Shown in pieces: positions 32,701-45,074 of a DNA stretch of 64,000 nt (positions are counted from its first letter, which is position 1; each line of letters starts with the position of its first letter). The position numbers were made by a program, and so were the translations under genes. This DNA comes from Oxydemutator sp963693105. GTDB lineage: Bacteria > Pseudomonadota > Gammaproteobacteria > Poriferisulfidales > Oxydemutatoraceae. Where the stretch lies: positions 372,001 to 436,000 of the forward strand of contig OY843752.1 in assembly GCA_963693105.1 (NCBI GenBank), read 5' to 3'. Under the pieces are notes generated by a model. That model made no database searches. It saw nothing but the letters and a program-made list of their open reading frames with translations, and was not told the DNA's origin.

Positions 32701-35700
32701 ACCGTCAGCGTCTCGTTCGGCTCCCTGGTAGAGTCGGGGCGCAGAACGATGCTTGCCCTGGCGCTTCGCTGGTCCATCGGAATCGTCACCGTCAGGGAAT
32801 CGCCGTTGACGACATCCGAGGCGTCGGCCTCGTGGCCGACGCCGGTCCGGACCACCGCGAGATCCACCTGCACATCCGCGGTCGGCACACCGCCCCCCGC
32901 CTCGATGTCAAATTGCCAGACGTCGCCCTCGAGCAGCCTGGGCGCAGACGGCGACGACACCAGCGACACCACAATGGGGTCAATGTCCCGGATGCTCAAC
33001 ACCGCGGTGCGAGCCGGATCGCCCAGCCTCAGCCTCACATCGCTGCGATCCGCGGCGACCTCGGTCAGTATCACTATAACCGTCCTCGTGGTCTGGTTGA
33101 GACCGTCATGCAGCAACGGAATCGTCACCCCCGCCTCGACTCCGGGAATCGTCACCCCCGCCTCGACTCCGGGCCATCCCGGCGGCAGCGTGAACGTGCC
33201 TCGGCGGCCCGCATAGCCGGGCGGCGTATCGTAGTGGGCGCCCATCACCGCCGTGCCGCGCAACCGGTAGGTCACCGTCGCCGTCGCATCAATGTTGGGG
33301 ACCGTAGCATCCACGCCACCGCCGACGCCCGTGAAACTCACGAGTACGCTCCCGGTGGACTCGGCCTCCACCAGGGAGACCGGTTCGATGTACACGATGT
33401 CGCTCGAATCGTTGCGGATGGTCGTGGCGGACGGTCTTGCCGGATTGTCGAGGAAAACGGCGCCGGCAGCGCCGTCGAACCAGGCGGCGGTCAGAGATAC
33501 AAAGACATTCTCCGCCGTTTCCGAGATGTCATCCCCCAGGATGTTCAGCGTAACGGTTGCCGTCATATTGCCGCCGGGTCCCGGGGAAAAATCCAGGGTG
33601 CCAACGCCGCTGCAGGTGGTTCTGGGGCGGCAGTTGTAATCGACATCGGGCGTGGCCGTGCCATTCAGGGTGTAAGACACGCGCAGACGATGCTGGAGTG
33701 TGCCGCCGGAAATACCGACATCAAAGGTCACCGGGATGACGGGGTCTATGCTGCTGGACGGTTCCAACACGCTGCTGGGGTTCTGCGCCACCGCCGTCAC
33801 GACAACCGTATCGTTGTCCTGGATTGTAAAGCTGGCCTGCCGCAAGGGCAAGGACGGCAACAACTGCACCTCGTTGGACGGGCGCGGGTTGTTCAGGGTA
33901 ATCAGGACGTTCTCGCCGACCTCGTTCACATCATCGTCTGTCGGCGAAAACCCGATGAGCGCGAGGCTGGTGCCGGGCGCGAAAACCACCGTGCCGTTGG
34001 GCAAGTTGGGCCTGCGCTGAATCTGAAGAGGGTCGCCTGCAATCTCGTAGTCGGTGTTGAAGGTGGCCGTGCCGTCCAGCGCATAGTCCACCCTCAGAGT
34101 CAGGTTGGAGGTTACCGGGCCGCTCGGGTCCGACAACACGAAGAGGACGGTGGGCGTTGCGGGCGAGCCCTCTATCACCGTCGTGGGCGATGTGATAATG
34201 GGCAGGATGTACGGTACCGGGTCGGCGGCGATGGCGGCGACGATGGCCGACCCGCTGACCACCCCGACTTCCCCGAAAGCGCCGGTGACAGTGGCCGTAT
34301 TTATCACGAACTCGAATCCCTGCAAAGAGGGTTCCGTCAAGCGGTCGAGACCGATGCGGAGGTTCAGCTGCCAGACCGACTCGCCCGCGGCGAAGGTCGC
34401 GGTGCCCGTCAGCGGCAGCGACGGGAGATTGACAAAATCCACGCTCGTGGCCGACGTGGCGACGACCGGCCGGGAACTCCACGGCACCGTCAGCGATGTG
34501 CCGGCGACGGGGTTCAGGCTCCACGGCACCGTCAACGTCGTGGACGGCAGCTTGCCGTCGGCGATGCTCAGCGTGAAAGTCGCCGAAGCGCCCTCGGCCA
34601 GCGGCGCCTGCGGCCCTTGCAGCAGAATGTTGATGGGGTCGTCGTCCACGATGGTGTGCGTCACCCGGGCGCCTGCGCCACCCGGAGCACCGCACCCATT
34701 GGCGAGAATCAGAGTGATGGTTTCATCCGGCTCGTTCAGCTCGTCGGGAAGCAGGATGAACTCCGCGATCACACTGGTCGTACCGGAGCGGATCTCGGAC
34801 TGAAACAACACACTCCCCGACTGGAGCGATTCAGGAACCACGCCAAAGCCGGAAATACCGACATAGTCCCCCTGGTAAGTGGCGTCGCCTCCAATCCCCC
34901 AGATGATGCGCGTGGTCGTGGTTCGCCCTCTATCGAGGACAATCGGGAAACGGACGTAGGTCAGGTCGGTGGGGGCGGGGTTCGCGGGGAGCGGCGCAGG
35001 CTCGACGGTGGCGGCCGGGGTCGGCGTAACGACGCCAGCCGGCTCCGCGTCGCTCAGGATGCCGGCCAGATTGCCGATGACGTTGGACGTATAACCGGGC
35101 TGGAAGATTACGCCGGTGGACGGACTGTGGAGCAACATGGCATAATATTCATTCTCCTCGATTATCCCATCATCCCTGTACTGAATAGAGATGGCCGCCG
35201 TTGTTTCACCCACAGGAATGGTAATCCTGCTGGAGAGGAAGCCCTCGGGGGAGCTGTAAGACGCTGGATTCTCGCCGTTGATGGGCCTCGTCCCGTCGAA
35301 GAAGTCTAACCCCAGGGCGTTAGAAACCGGGGGGATATTCGGATTCACCGATTGGGCAATACCCAGAAGCCATGCGGCACTCACATCACGCTGCTGCTCC
35401 TCGTTCAACTGCACAACCCAGTCGGGACTCTGCCTTTCGCAGCCCAATATGCCGGGCGGCGGTATCAGGCCGAGAACCGGACGCCCGCTGCTTTCAACAA
35501 TAAATTGCCCCGCCAACAGCAGTTCGGGATTTCCGTCATGACCAACCCTGACACTGCGGTTTGCGCGTTCGCCGCTCGGGAAAGACGTGCCGCCGGTGGG
35601 GTCGTTCAGCGACGACACGATGACGTCGTAGTACTCCCGGGGCTCCGTAGAGTCGTCAACACAGGCATAAAAAGGAACAAGCAACTGGCGTGCGCCCACC

Positions 35701-38700
35701 GGAAACTCGACCGTGCCGCCCGGGTAGGCATTGTTCGGCCAGGCGTTGCTCTGGCTTCTCCTGCCCGCCGCCGGGCAGAAATCATCCGCCTGTGCAGCGG
35801 CGCGGCTCGCTATTGTGGGAGGCCCTAACGTCCAGTTCACCGACACCGTCGTCGAATGATTCAGGCCGCCGTTGAGCAGCAGATAGACGAAGCGAACCTC
35901 GCCTTCGGTCGAGCGGGTGTTGGCGAGAGCATAACCGTCGTTCAGCAGGAAGGCATCCAGCAGGCGCACCGGATTGGCGGTGATGGCGACCACATCGGAG
36001 TCGCGTCCGCCGGTCACGATGTCCGTCACCGTCAGGCGGAAGTAACGGAAAACCGCCGTGCCGGCGGCGGGCGGTGAAATCGCAAACTGCGGTCTCGCGG
36101 TGTTGGCGTTGAACAACGTCACAAAGGCGGGACTGGTGCTGCCGACAGCGGGGGCATCGACAAAATCGCCGGCCACCTGCTGCCACGAATACTGCAACCG
36201 TTCACTGCTGCTGACTTCATCGAGGCTGGCGCGGGCGGCGAGGCTGCCGCGGCCGTCCAGCGTGATGATGGCGCCCCCGGACGGTACATACAGGGCCTGG
36301 TCGGGGCCGGCGCTTGCCCGCGCGCGCGCGCCGCTGCGGTAGGTAACCACCAGACTGTCCGATCTTCTGAGGCCCTGAAGATCGGTGCCGGTCAGGGTCA
36401 GGTTGATTGTGCCGCTGGTGCCGCGCTGGACATTCACGATGCGGATGGTGGTGTTGGTGGCGTTGCGGTCCGAGAAAATGACGGGCGGCAGCGCCGGACT
36501 CTGGGTCCACTCCACATCCACCCGGCTGCCAGCCGGATCGGTGGCGCTGGCGCTGAGTCTTCTTTCCTCGCCCTCGTCAATCTCAATGTCCAATCCCGCC
36601 TCCACGTCCGGGGGAGTGGCGTCATGGACGAGGATGGTGTAGATACGGCTGACCCGGGTGGGGGCGTAGTCTGGATGTTCACCACCACAGCCGGTGGCGA
36701 CATCAAAGGCGACGCAGAGGCCCTGACCTCCATAAGAAACAGCGGTATAGCGGATGTACAACGTGGTGGGTCTGTCCACATCCGGCATCGTCACGTCCGT
36801 CTGAGACCAGGTTGCAGGGTCGCCCGCGCTACGTGGAAAGGCAGCAAAGTCAGGGGAGGGTGTCGCCACTTGCGCATAGTTCGGGTGGTCGCTGGGCAAC
36901 GGGAGGGCGAGGACGGCGTCATTTCTGTCCACCTGCTCCCATTCATGCCTCAGCAGCGTCCTCTCAAAGAACCCAAAAAACCCGGTGGCCACCCTCAAGC
37001 GCGCCACGGCCCTTTCGGACACCACAAAACTGTCATTGATGTAGCCGTAAGCACCGGTGTATCGGTCATAAACACCCCGGGCTGCCCGCGAAGCATTGAG
37101 TTTCACCTGCACCGTCCCCTGCACCGTGTCACTTTGCCTCGTCAGAGTGTTGGTAACGGTAAAGCGGAAATGCAGGAAGGTCGTCGTTGACGGCGCGGTG
37201 AAACGCGCGACAGGGGTGGCGGCGTCCGTCAGCACGACCACGCGGGGGTCGGCGGCGGCCAGCACGGCGGCGCCGGGGCTGTTCTCTTCAATCTGCACCC
37301 ATTGGTACGCCAGGTCTTCCCGGGTGCCGGAAAGGTTGCGGCTGGCGCTGGCGTTCAGGATAACCGCAGCGTTCCGTGCGACGACATCGGGTATATCGAA
37401 CGGACCGACCGTGGGCGGGCTGCCGTCGCGCACGGTGACGGTGGTGACGGTCGTGCCCACCAGCCCCTGGCTGTCGGTGGCGCGCAATTCCAGCGTGAAA
37501 GTGACTATCCCGGTCTGCGCCGGAATGTCGGGATACGTGAGGGTGGTGGTGGTCGTCGTCGGCGAGGCAATGGCGATGCTCAAGCCGCCGTTCGGGTCGG
37601 GTGCGATTTGCCGCCACAAATACCTCAGGTTCGGGTCGTTGTCCGGGTCAGACACCGTGCCGGTAATGGTCGCGCTCGTTTGTTCGAGCGCATCGGTGAG
37701 GCCGGCGGGCAGCGTGACCACCGGCACCTCGGTGTCATTGACGGTTACGACCGCGGTGGCGCTGGCGACGGTGGTGATGTAGCCATAGCGTCTCGCGGTG
37801 GCGGTAAAGACAAACCTGTACTCGGTGGGCTCATAAACATCCGGCGCGGTGAAGACGGCGGTGGCGCGGTCGGCGCCGCTCAGCTGCACACGGTCGCCGC
37901 CCGTCTGCACCCATTGATACGACACGATGGCGGGCGTCGCGCCCATGTCCCGCGCCGCCACGCCGGCCAGGGCGACACTTTGCCCCTGAGGGACGCTCTG
38001 CGGCGCGATGGGCGCGGTGGTGAAGGCGGACAGCGGGCGCTTGCGCACGGTGATGACGACGGGCGCGGAAAGGCTTCCCCGGCTCGCACTGATGAGGTCC
38101 GTCACCGTCAGCCGGAAGAAATACGCCTGTTCATCCGGCCCGAAAGACGGCGCGGTGAAACGCGTGGCGGCGGTGTCAATGGAAGTCAGCACATAGCCGG
38201 GGTCGCCGGGGGCCAGCACGGTGGCGCCGGGGGCGTTTGAATCCATCTGCTGCCACAGGAACGAAAGGCCCGCGGTCGTGTCGCCGCCCCGTGCGGAGCG
38301 GCTGTTGCCGCCGTCCAGCACCACCGCATCGCCGACAAACACCGTGCGGTCCATCCCCGGATCCACCACCGGCGGCGTGCCGTCGAGGACCAGCACCCGC
38401 AGCGAGTCGGTCGCCGTCAAACCGCCGGCATCGGTGACCGTCAGGGTTACGGTAAAGCTCCGGCTGGCGCCGGACGGAACGTCCGGCCAGATGACCTCGG
38501 TTACGGCGGCGGTTACGCTGTTGAACAGACTCTGCTCCGGCCCCCACTCAAAAGTCACCGGCAGCCCGTCCGGGTCGCTGCTGGCGGCGCCGGTCAGCAT
38601 GGTTGCGGTGTTCTCGACGACCTCGGAGACGCCGGAAAACGCCGCCGCCACCGGCGGCTGCGCATCGCGCACGGAAATGGTGACTAAATCACTCGACGAG

Positions 38701-41700
38701 GCGCTCAGGCCGCCCCTGCCGGCGGTGGCGGTGAAGCGGAAAGTATAGGCGGCGGTCACGGCGACATTCGGCGCGGAGAAACTGGCGAGGGTGGTGTCGG
38801 CGCCGGTCAGTTGCACGGCGGCGTCGGAGTCGTCGGGCAGCGGGTTGCCGTCTGCGTCCGTCTGCGTCCACCGGTAGGTCAGGAAATCGCTGGTGTCGTC
38901 GCCGTCGGCGCGTGACGCCGTGGCCGGCAGCAGAATCGTGGCGGGCGCCAGTTCGCCGCCAACGACGACGCCCTCGGCGACCTCGCGGTCGGCGCCGGCA
39001 TTGGCAATGGGCGCGGGCGGCGGCGCCACCGCATCACTGGAATTGATGACGCCGGTTTGCGACGCGACCGCGCCCAGGCGCCCGCCTCGCGGATTGAGGA
39101 GGACGACATTCCAGCCCTCGGCATTTTCATCCATGCCGTCGTCGAAAGTGGGCACGCCGACGATGACCGTGTGCGCGCCAGCCGCAATGGTCGCGGCGCC
39201 GGTGGGGAAGCCGCCGAGCGCAACGCCGTTGGCGTCGGCAAAGTCCTCCGCCGACACCGAATTATTGACGCCGGTGCCGGTGACGATCCAGTCCACTCCG
39301 ACATTGCCGTCGGAAGCCTCCTCGGTTCTGCCGAGGCGGACGACGAATGTCAGGGTCGCGCCTTCGTCCACCCTCGGTTGGGCAAAGCCGACCGAGAGAC
39401 TGCGGCCAACCGGATCCTCCAGCGTGACGGCGATGCCGTCGGTCGCGGCGCGCCGGGTCACGGTGTCCGTCACCGTCAGTTCAAAGTACAGCGTCGCCGC
39501 CGCCAGCGGCGCGCTGAAGGTCGTGGCGGCGGCGGCGGCAGTCGTCAGTTCGACACGGCTCGCATCGCCCGGGCTCAGCGCCGCACCGCTTGCGTCCGTC
39601 TGCCGCCACGAGTAGCTGAGCTGGCCGGCGCCGCTTTCGGCGCGCGCATCCAGGCTGGCGCCGCCGTCCAGCGTCACTTCTTCGCCGGTAATCAGCGTCT
39701 GGTCGTCGCCGGCGCGCGCGGTCGGGGCCGTGCTGTCGCGCACGACGACCCGCAGCGAGTCCGTCGCCGTCAGGCCGATGGAGTCGGATACTGTCAGCGT
39801 CAGCGTCAGGCCGCGAGTGGTCCCCGCGTCCACATTCGGCCACGTGACGCCGGTAGCGGCACTGGCGGTGTTGGCGAAAACGACAGCCGGCTCGCCCGGC
39901 GGCTGGCTCCACAGGAAAGTCACCGCGTCGCCGTCCGGGTCGGCGCCCGTGCCGGCGAGAGTCGCGGCGGCGCCCTCGACGGCGTCCGGAAAGTCACCGC
40001 CCGCCTGCACCGCCGGCGGCGCGGTGTCGCGGACGGTGACGGTGTGCACCGCGACCGCGCTGGAAGAACGGTAATCCTCCCTGCTCACGGTGGCGATGAC
40101 ACGGAAAACAACGGCAATCTGGCTGGTCACCGACGGCGCCGTGTAGCGGACGGTGATGTTGCCGTCGGCGGGAACCGCGCCGGCCGGATTGGCCACCGGG
40201 GCGTGGTTCGGGTCCGCCGGGGCAACCACGGTGTCCACAGTGGCGTTCACGACCTGCCGGATGTCATAACGCAAGGCGGCGTCCGCCGGCGTGCCGGTGG
40301 CGCGGCTTACCTGTACAGTGAATGTGGTCGCCGCTCCTTCTGAAACATTCGCGGTTTCGGGGACGTCGGCGACGACGGGCGCCGACAACGGCTGTTGGTC
40401 GGGCGTCACGATTTGGGACATTGTCAGGGCGGGATGGATGATGATCTGGCCGGCGCCGGCGCCAATCTCGACAGCGGTCAGGCGCACCGTCAGCATCTCG
40501 CCGGAGTCGTCCTCGCCGTCGTCGAGTATCCGCAGGCGAATTTGCGCGGTGGTCGTGCCCGCCGCAATCCTCGCTGCCCCCGTACTGGCGCCTTGATCCT
40601 CATAATCGCCCGGCCCCGCGCCGGAGACAGTGTAGGTCGCGGTGACCACACCTTGCGAGGGAAGAGACATCTGCACCTCGAATACCGCCGTGCGGCCTTC
40701 CGTAACCGGCGAGGCGGCGGGCAGGATGCCGATGACGGCCGGGTCGTTCGCCGGAATGTGGATGACCGCGCTGCGCGACGACTCGCGGATGACGACATTC
40801 TCGACCAGGCCGTACGTCAGTTCCTGGTTCGCGCCTGCCAGACTGTCCGCACTGGTGGCGGCGTCAATGCCCGACTCGCCGATTCCCTGTCCCGCCAGAA
40901 AAACGAGATCCGCGCGGAAAGTCTCCGCCGCCTCGTTCAGGCCGTCGTCCACGACGGCAAGAGGGACGGAGTTGGTAATGACCACGCGGCGGCGGGCGGC
41001 GCCAAAGTCCAGGCGCAAGCGCGCGGCGGTGGCCGGGATGAAGTCGGTGCCCGAAGTGGCGCTGTCCGCCACGGTGGTGACACCGAGAAAGAAATTGTCG
41101 CGCGTGATGGGCATGTCATCCGCCGGGCTGATGATGGCGGCGGCCAATGTCGCGGCCTGGCCGCCTTCGCCCGCCGTGACGAACTCCTGTTCCCAGCCGA
41201 TAACAATCGGGTCGTTGTCCATAATCGTCACTTCGCTGGCGGCGGACTGCAAAGAGACGTGGCCGCCCGGCACCGTCGTGTCGGGCCCCGGCGTCGTTGC
41301 CAGCGAGAGTGTCAAACGTTCGGTGTTCTCGGGAATGGCGTCTTCGATGGCGGTCAGGGTGAAACAGTGGCGCATCTGCTCCTTGTTGAAAGGCCCGAGA
41401 GTCCGTCTGCTCAAACCGATGTCGGCGGCGACGGCAAGGCCGTTGATGTCGAAAACGGGGGTCACCGCCAAATAGACGTTTTTGTTTCTCCTGAAGTCCG
41501 CCAGCACCGGCGAGACCACACTGACACACGCCTGTGTGCTGGCGCCTTCGGTGAGCGTGTAATCACTCCGAAAGCCGAGGGTCATGCGGAAGTCGCTCTC
41601 GTTAATTCTCACGCTCGCCGCCTGCTGATTGCGTCTGTCGGTGCGGCTGACCACGCCGACCCTCTCATCCGGACGGGAATCTTCGCGCAGGGTCAGCGTG

Positions 41701-44024
41701 ATGGTCTCGATCGACTCGGTCTCGTCGTCGTCCACGATGTTCAGTCTGAAGGTCCCGGTGGTCTGGAGCGGTTCAAAAACCGTCGTCAACACGCCGGTCG
41801 TGGCAATGGCAACCTCGGTGTTGGTGCCGGCGATGGCGGTGCCGGAAAGGTTGGCGCCCAGAATCAGACGGCCTTCCGACGGACGGCTCAGGGAGACCGC
41901 CACATCCACCGTGGCGCCGCCGCCGTCTTCCTCCACTGGATATTGCATCGTCCTCGAATCATTGGGGTCCGTGCCCATGAAATAGGTGATGGGATCGCTT
42001 GGCGCCACGGTGACCGTGTAGCGGAGAGCGCTGGCGGCGTTGACCACATTCCTGACATTGCTCAACTCCAGCGTCAATGTTTCGGGGCTTTCGTTGAGGG
42101 GGTCGTCCAGAACGGTGAAGGGCAGCCGCACGCTGGTTCTGCCGGGCCTCAATTCCAGCGTGCCGCCGATGTTGTTGCCCCTGATCTGAATCGTGACGCC
42201 GTTGGTCACGATGTCGGCCGGGATGATTTCAATTTCTTCCACTTCAAGCGGATTCACGCCGCTGAACAGAATCCGCCAGTTCGCCGTGACGTTGCCCATG
42301 GAGAACAGGGCGGTTTCAGGCACCGAGACGACAAACGGCACGATGGCGCCCTCGTTGAAGGTGCCGGTGCTGGGGAGCGGCGTGATGGCGGTCTGGCCGA
42401 TGGCAATGGTGCCGGTCACGGCGATGGACAGCGAGGCGGGAGGGCGCACGATAATGGTCACCCAGTCCGTGTCCTCGCCCAGCGTAAAGACATCCCGGAC
42501 GGTGACGCGAAAGTGGTGCGTTGTCTCGGTCGTGGGCACATCCAGAGTCACCCTTGCACCGCCCGCCCGCCCCCCCGGCACGAGGGTCGCTTCGACCAGC
42601 ACGTTGCTGGCCGGGCTGGTCACCTCCTCCCACGTGTACTCAAGCCGGTCGGTATAATTGCCGCCGCGCGCATCGCGGCTGAGACCGGCGTCCAACGTGA
42701 ACCGGTTCGGCGCGCCGCCCGTTGACGACACCGTAACCTGCTGGTCGAAGCCGGCATGAGCATCGGGCGGACTGGTGTCCCTGATGACAAACCGCACATC
42801 GTCCGTGCCGCTCAGACCGGCGTTGTCCGTGCCCGTCAGCCGCACGATTTGCGTCACCTGTCCTCCCGGAGCGGCCACCTCCGGCATCGTGAAGCCGCTC
42901 GTCGCCGCGGACGGCGAATGAATGGCAACACCGGCGAGGCCCGCGGGATTCGTTGCAAGCCGGCTCCATCTGAAAGTCGTCACCGTGTCGCCGTCCGGGT
43001 CAACGCCGATGCCGGTGAGGGAATGGCTCCTGCCTTCATAGGTATCGATCGTGACGGTGCCCACCGAGGGATTGCCCACGTGCACCACCGGCGGCTCCAC
43101 GTCAACCACCTCGTAAAAAAGCGCTCGAACCTGCGTACTGATATGTCCGACCGTCCGTTGGCCGTCTTCTTCAAGAATCTCGAAAACAACCGCCGTACAT
43201 CGAACAGTGATGTATTCTCTTACTGTCACATCCCGGCGCAGCCTCATGCAAGCCTGGTAGCGCGGGCCCATGCCGTCGGTCACATCGATAACAAACGGGC
43301 CGGACCATCTGACATCCGACGAGGTCACGGACCTGAACACCGGAACCAGTTGATTGCCGACGAAATCGTAACGCTCCAGGACCGACTGTTCGAAAACGCC
43401 GGAAAGCTTGTTTGGAGGGCCCTCACCCTGGGCGTATGCAAAGTCACAGCAGGCACTAATCCGATTGAGATCGCTGTCTTCCCACACGCCCTGCGACGCG
43501 CTGGTCTGAAGGACCATGGGACAGTCAATGGCGGCGGCGTCGGGGTCGGCTTCGGCGGCGGCGGCCTCGGCCCTGCATTCCGGGGTTGGCGCGGTGAATG
43601 TGGTAAAAACAGCCCGGCCATTATCCAGCAGGCCGTTCTCGCCGAGGACGCCTTCAGGTACTCTTCTTGCCTGGTGGTTGCTGAAGACATCCCTGTCAAG
43701 ACCTAAGACCCTTCCGTCCGGATGGACGACTTCGTATTCGTTCCTGAGACATCCGCCAGCCGAAAGGGTACTGCGACACCGTCGGCTGTATCCGGGCGGC
43801 AGCTCATTCGGACCAAAAACAACACCATTGACACTGACAACATGCGAGTTGTTAGCCTCAGTGGTTTCGAGGCTTATTCGGGGCGCCCCAACATGCTCCG
43901 CCTTCACCTCCGCCGGCCACCCAATCACCGACACCAGAACCAGACCGGCCAACATCTGAAACAAACAGGTTGTGCCGACCAGCCCAAGCGCCACAATTCT
44001 CCTCTTTCCGGGCATTCGTACCAT
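14641..44024 (-). CDS. Giant (~9,790 aa) secreted Calx-beta / PKD-repeat surface protein, interrupted by one frameshift near 20500
   Basis: One gene of about 29.4 kb read as two frames (44024 to ~20500 and ~20500 to 14641). Starts: ATG 44024 or ATG 44015 three codons later. N-terminus: basic, then a hydrophobic run and a cleavage-type V-K-A site at ~45, a Sec signal. Next come PKD/REJ-like domains (about 43.1-42.4 kb and again 40.4-36.0 kb, with D-P-D-G-D and W-x-Q motifs). The rest is dominated by Calx-beta-like domains; I count about 55 copies of the D-x-x-x-N-E-x-x-E-T-L-x-V-x-L signature. These usually bind Ca2+ and mediate adhesion. The last ~600 residues have a D-x-D-G-D segment, a choice-of-anchor-U-type domain and a GlyGly-CTERM-like tail. 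No catalytic domain is recognised. Likely a Ca2+-stiffened surface adhesin or fibre of about 1 MDa. P2 follows 32 bp downstream. Confidence 0.82.
14775..15310 (-). other. Choice-of-anchor-U-like domain of the giant protein
   Basis: Just before the sorting tail: VVYDFSIHNVDYAEVTTAG, then I-P-L-P, L-A-K-Y-D-P-A-T-G, a Cys pair in V-C-P-D-D…S-G-D-C, and I-E-D-G-G-A-N-D-D-D-G-V-V-N-G-V-I-R-D-P. This order is typical of the domain found immediately before CTERM-type anchors in many bacterial surface proteins, which supports that the gene's 3' end is intact. Confidence 0.6.
18238..22690 (-). repeat. Two tandem ~2.22-kb repeats inside the giant gene (plus a partial third at ~17.5-18.2 kb)
   Basis: The string encoding VGEGEDAMFTV-type residues recurs near 18238, 20460 and 22680, a period of about 2,220 bp (740 residues). 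Each unit holds six Calx-beta domains in the same order (endings EDAVNES, YDGMEED, GDSLNEA, DxLNES, QDxREED, DDxLNES). The two units are nearly identical in DNA. A third, partial unit carrying the first two domains with more changes lies at about 17.5-18.2 kb. This indicates recent amplification by unequal recombination. Confidence 0.85.
20498..20503 (-). other. Single-base deletion/frameshift in the giant gene
   Basis: Plus-strand sequence here is AATACGTTTCGGG; the two homologous repeat copies (at ~18280 and ~22720) read AATACGTTATCGGG. Loss of one A shifts the frame. The upstream frame then ends at 20433 and the downstream frame resumes at the equivalent residue. Without it the whole gene would be one frame. 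Confidence 0.85.
33120..33173 (-). repeat. Perfect 27-bp tandem duplication in the giant gene
   Basis: Two exact copies of a 27-bp unit in tandem, encoding a doubled GVEAGVTIP in the loop of a Calx-beta domain. The length is a multiple of three, so the frame is kept. Confidence 0.9.
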
Positions 44025-44028
44025 TATA
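44023..44028 (-). promoter_or_regulatory. -10 box (TATAAT) of the giant gene, possible leaderless start
   Basis: The minus strand reads TATAAT whose last two bases are the first two of ATG 44024. Seven bases further is a second in-frame ATG (44015). With a usual 6-8 base gap from -10 to the transcription start, the message would begin at or next to ATG 44015, i.e. without a 5' leader. The -35 region (TGGCCG at 17 bp) is poor. Confidence 0.5.
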
Positions 44029-44066
44029 TAGCAAGGCAAAAAAAGCGGCCATTTCCCGGCGCCGCG

Positions 44067-44072
44067 TATAAT
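44067..44072 (+). promoter_or_regulatory. -10 box (TATAAT) of ribF, possible leaderless start
   Basis: A perfect TATAAT ends 6 bases before the ribF ATG at 44079, so the predicted transcription start coincides with the A of ATG. No Shine-Dalgarno sequence could be transcribed. It lies back to back with the similarly placed -10 box of the giant gene, 38 bp away. Confidence 0.5.
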
Positions 44073-44078
44073 CGCCCG

Positions 44079-45050
44079 ATGAAGTGCATCCACGGAGAGG
44101 GCGGACCGGGCCGCCCGGCCAGCCCCTGCGTGGCGACCATCGGCGGATTCGACGCGCTGCATCTGGGGCATCAGGCGGTGATCAGGCGGCTGCGGCGGAT
44201 GGCGGCGGCGCACGGCCTGCCGTCCACCGTGGTGTTGTTCGAGCCGCTGCCGTCGGAGTTTTTCGCGGGCGAGGCGAAGGCGCCGCCGAGGCTGTACCGG
44301 CTGCGCGAGCGCGCGCGCATCCTCGCCGGTCTCGGCGTGGACCAACTGGTGTGCCTGCGGTTTTCATCGGCCATCGCCGGGTTGCCGGCACGAACTTTCA
44401 TCGAGCGGTTTCTGGTGCGGGGGCTGTCCGTGCGGGGGCTGGTCGTCGGCCACGATTTCTGTTTCGGCAGAAACCGCGACGGCGATTTCGCGACACTGCG
44501 GCAAAACCGCGCGCGTTACGGATTCGAGGTCGAGCAGGTCGCCGCGGTCCCGGAAGGCGGTGTGCGCGTCAGCAGCACCCGCATTCGGGAGGCGCTGCTG
44601 GCGGGCGATGTCGGCCTGGCCAACCGTCTGCTCGGGCGGCGTTTCGGCGTCGCCGGGCGCATCGTCGCCGGGCGCGGGCTGGGCGCGGAACTCGGTTTTC
44701 CGACCGCCAACATCGCCTGCGGACGGCGGCCGCCGCCGCTGGCCGGCGTGTTCGCGGTCGAAGTCGAGACCGACACCGGCGAAACGCGCGGCGGCGTCGC
44801 CAACGCCGGCTACCGGCCGACGGTGGAGGACGCCGGACAGCGGCGCTGGCGGCTCGAGGCGCACCTCTTCGACTTCAGCGGCGACCTCTACGGACGGCGC
44901 GTCGAGGTCCGCCCGCTTTTCAGGATACGCGACGAGAAAAAGTTTGCATCGCTGACGGAATTGAAGGAAAACATCGCGCACGACATCCTCGCCGCGCGCC
45001 GCTATTTCAACACCGGCGCGGCGCGGCAGGCCGCCGGCGCACACGTCTGA
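44079..45050 (+). CDS. ribF: Bifunctional riboflavin kinase / FAD synthetase RibF
   Basis: Makes FMN from riboflavin and FAD from FMN. 323 residues from ATG 44079; the frame is open further upstream, but that would overlap the start of the divergent giant gene. The N-terminal FAD synthetase (nucleotidyltransferase) domain shows GGFDALHLGHQAVI (H-x-G-H class), GHDFCFGRNRDGDFATL and the VSSTRIREALLAGDV motif. The C-terminal flavokinase domain shows G-R-G-L-G-A-E-L-G-F-P-T-A-N, GVFAVEVETDTG, NAGYRPTV and the end block FRIRDEKKFASLTELKENI. First gene of ribF-ileS-lspA-ispH, the standard gammaproteobacterial order. Confidence 0.97.
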   Translation: MKCIHGEGGPGRPASPCVATIGGFDALHLGHQAVIRRLRRMAAAHGLPSTVVLFEPLPSEFFAGEAKAPPRLYRLRERARILAGLGVDQLVCLRFSSAIAGLPARTFIERFLVRGLSVRGLVVGHDFCFGRNRDGDFATLRQNRARYGFEVEQVAAVPEGGVRVSSTRIREALLAGDVGLANRLLGRRFGVAGRIVAGRGLGAELGFPTANIACGRRPPPLAGVFAVEVETDTGETRGGVANAGYRPTVEDAGQRRWRLEAHLFDFSGDLYGRRVEVRPLFRIRDEKKFASLTELKENIAHDILAARRYFNTGAARQAAGAHV

Positions 45051-45074
45051 GGGCGGCGAACAACGAATCCGGCC

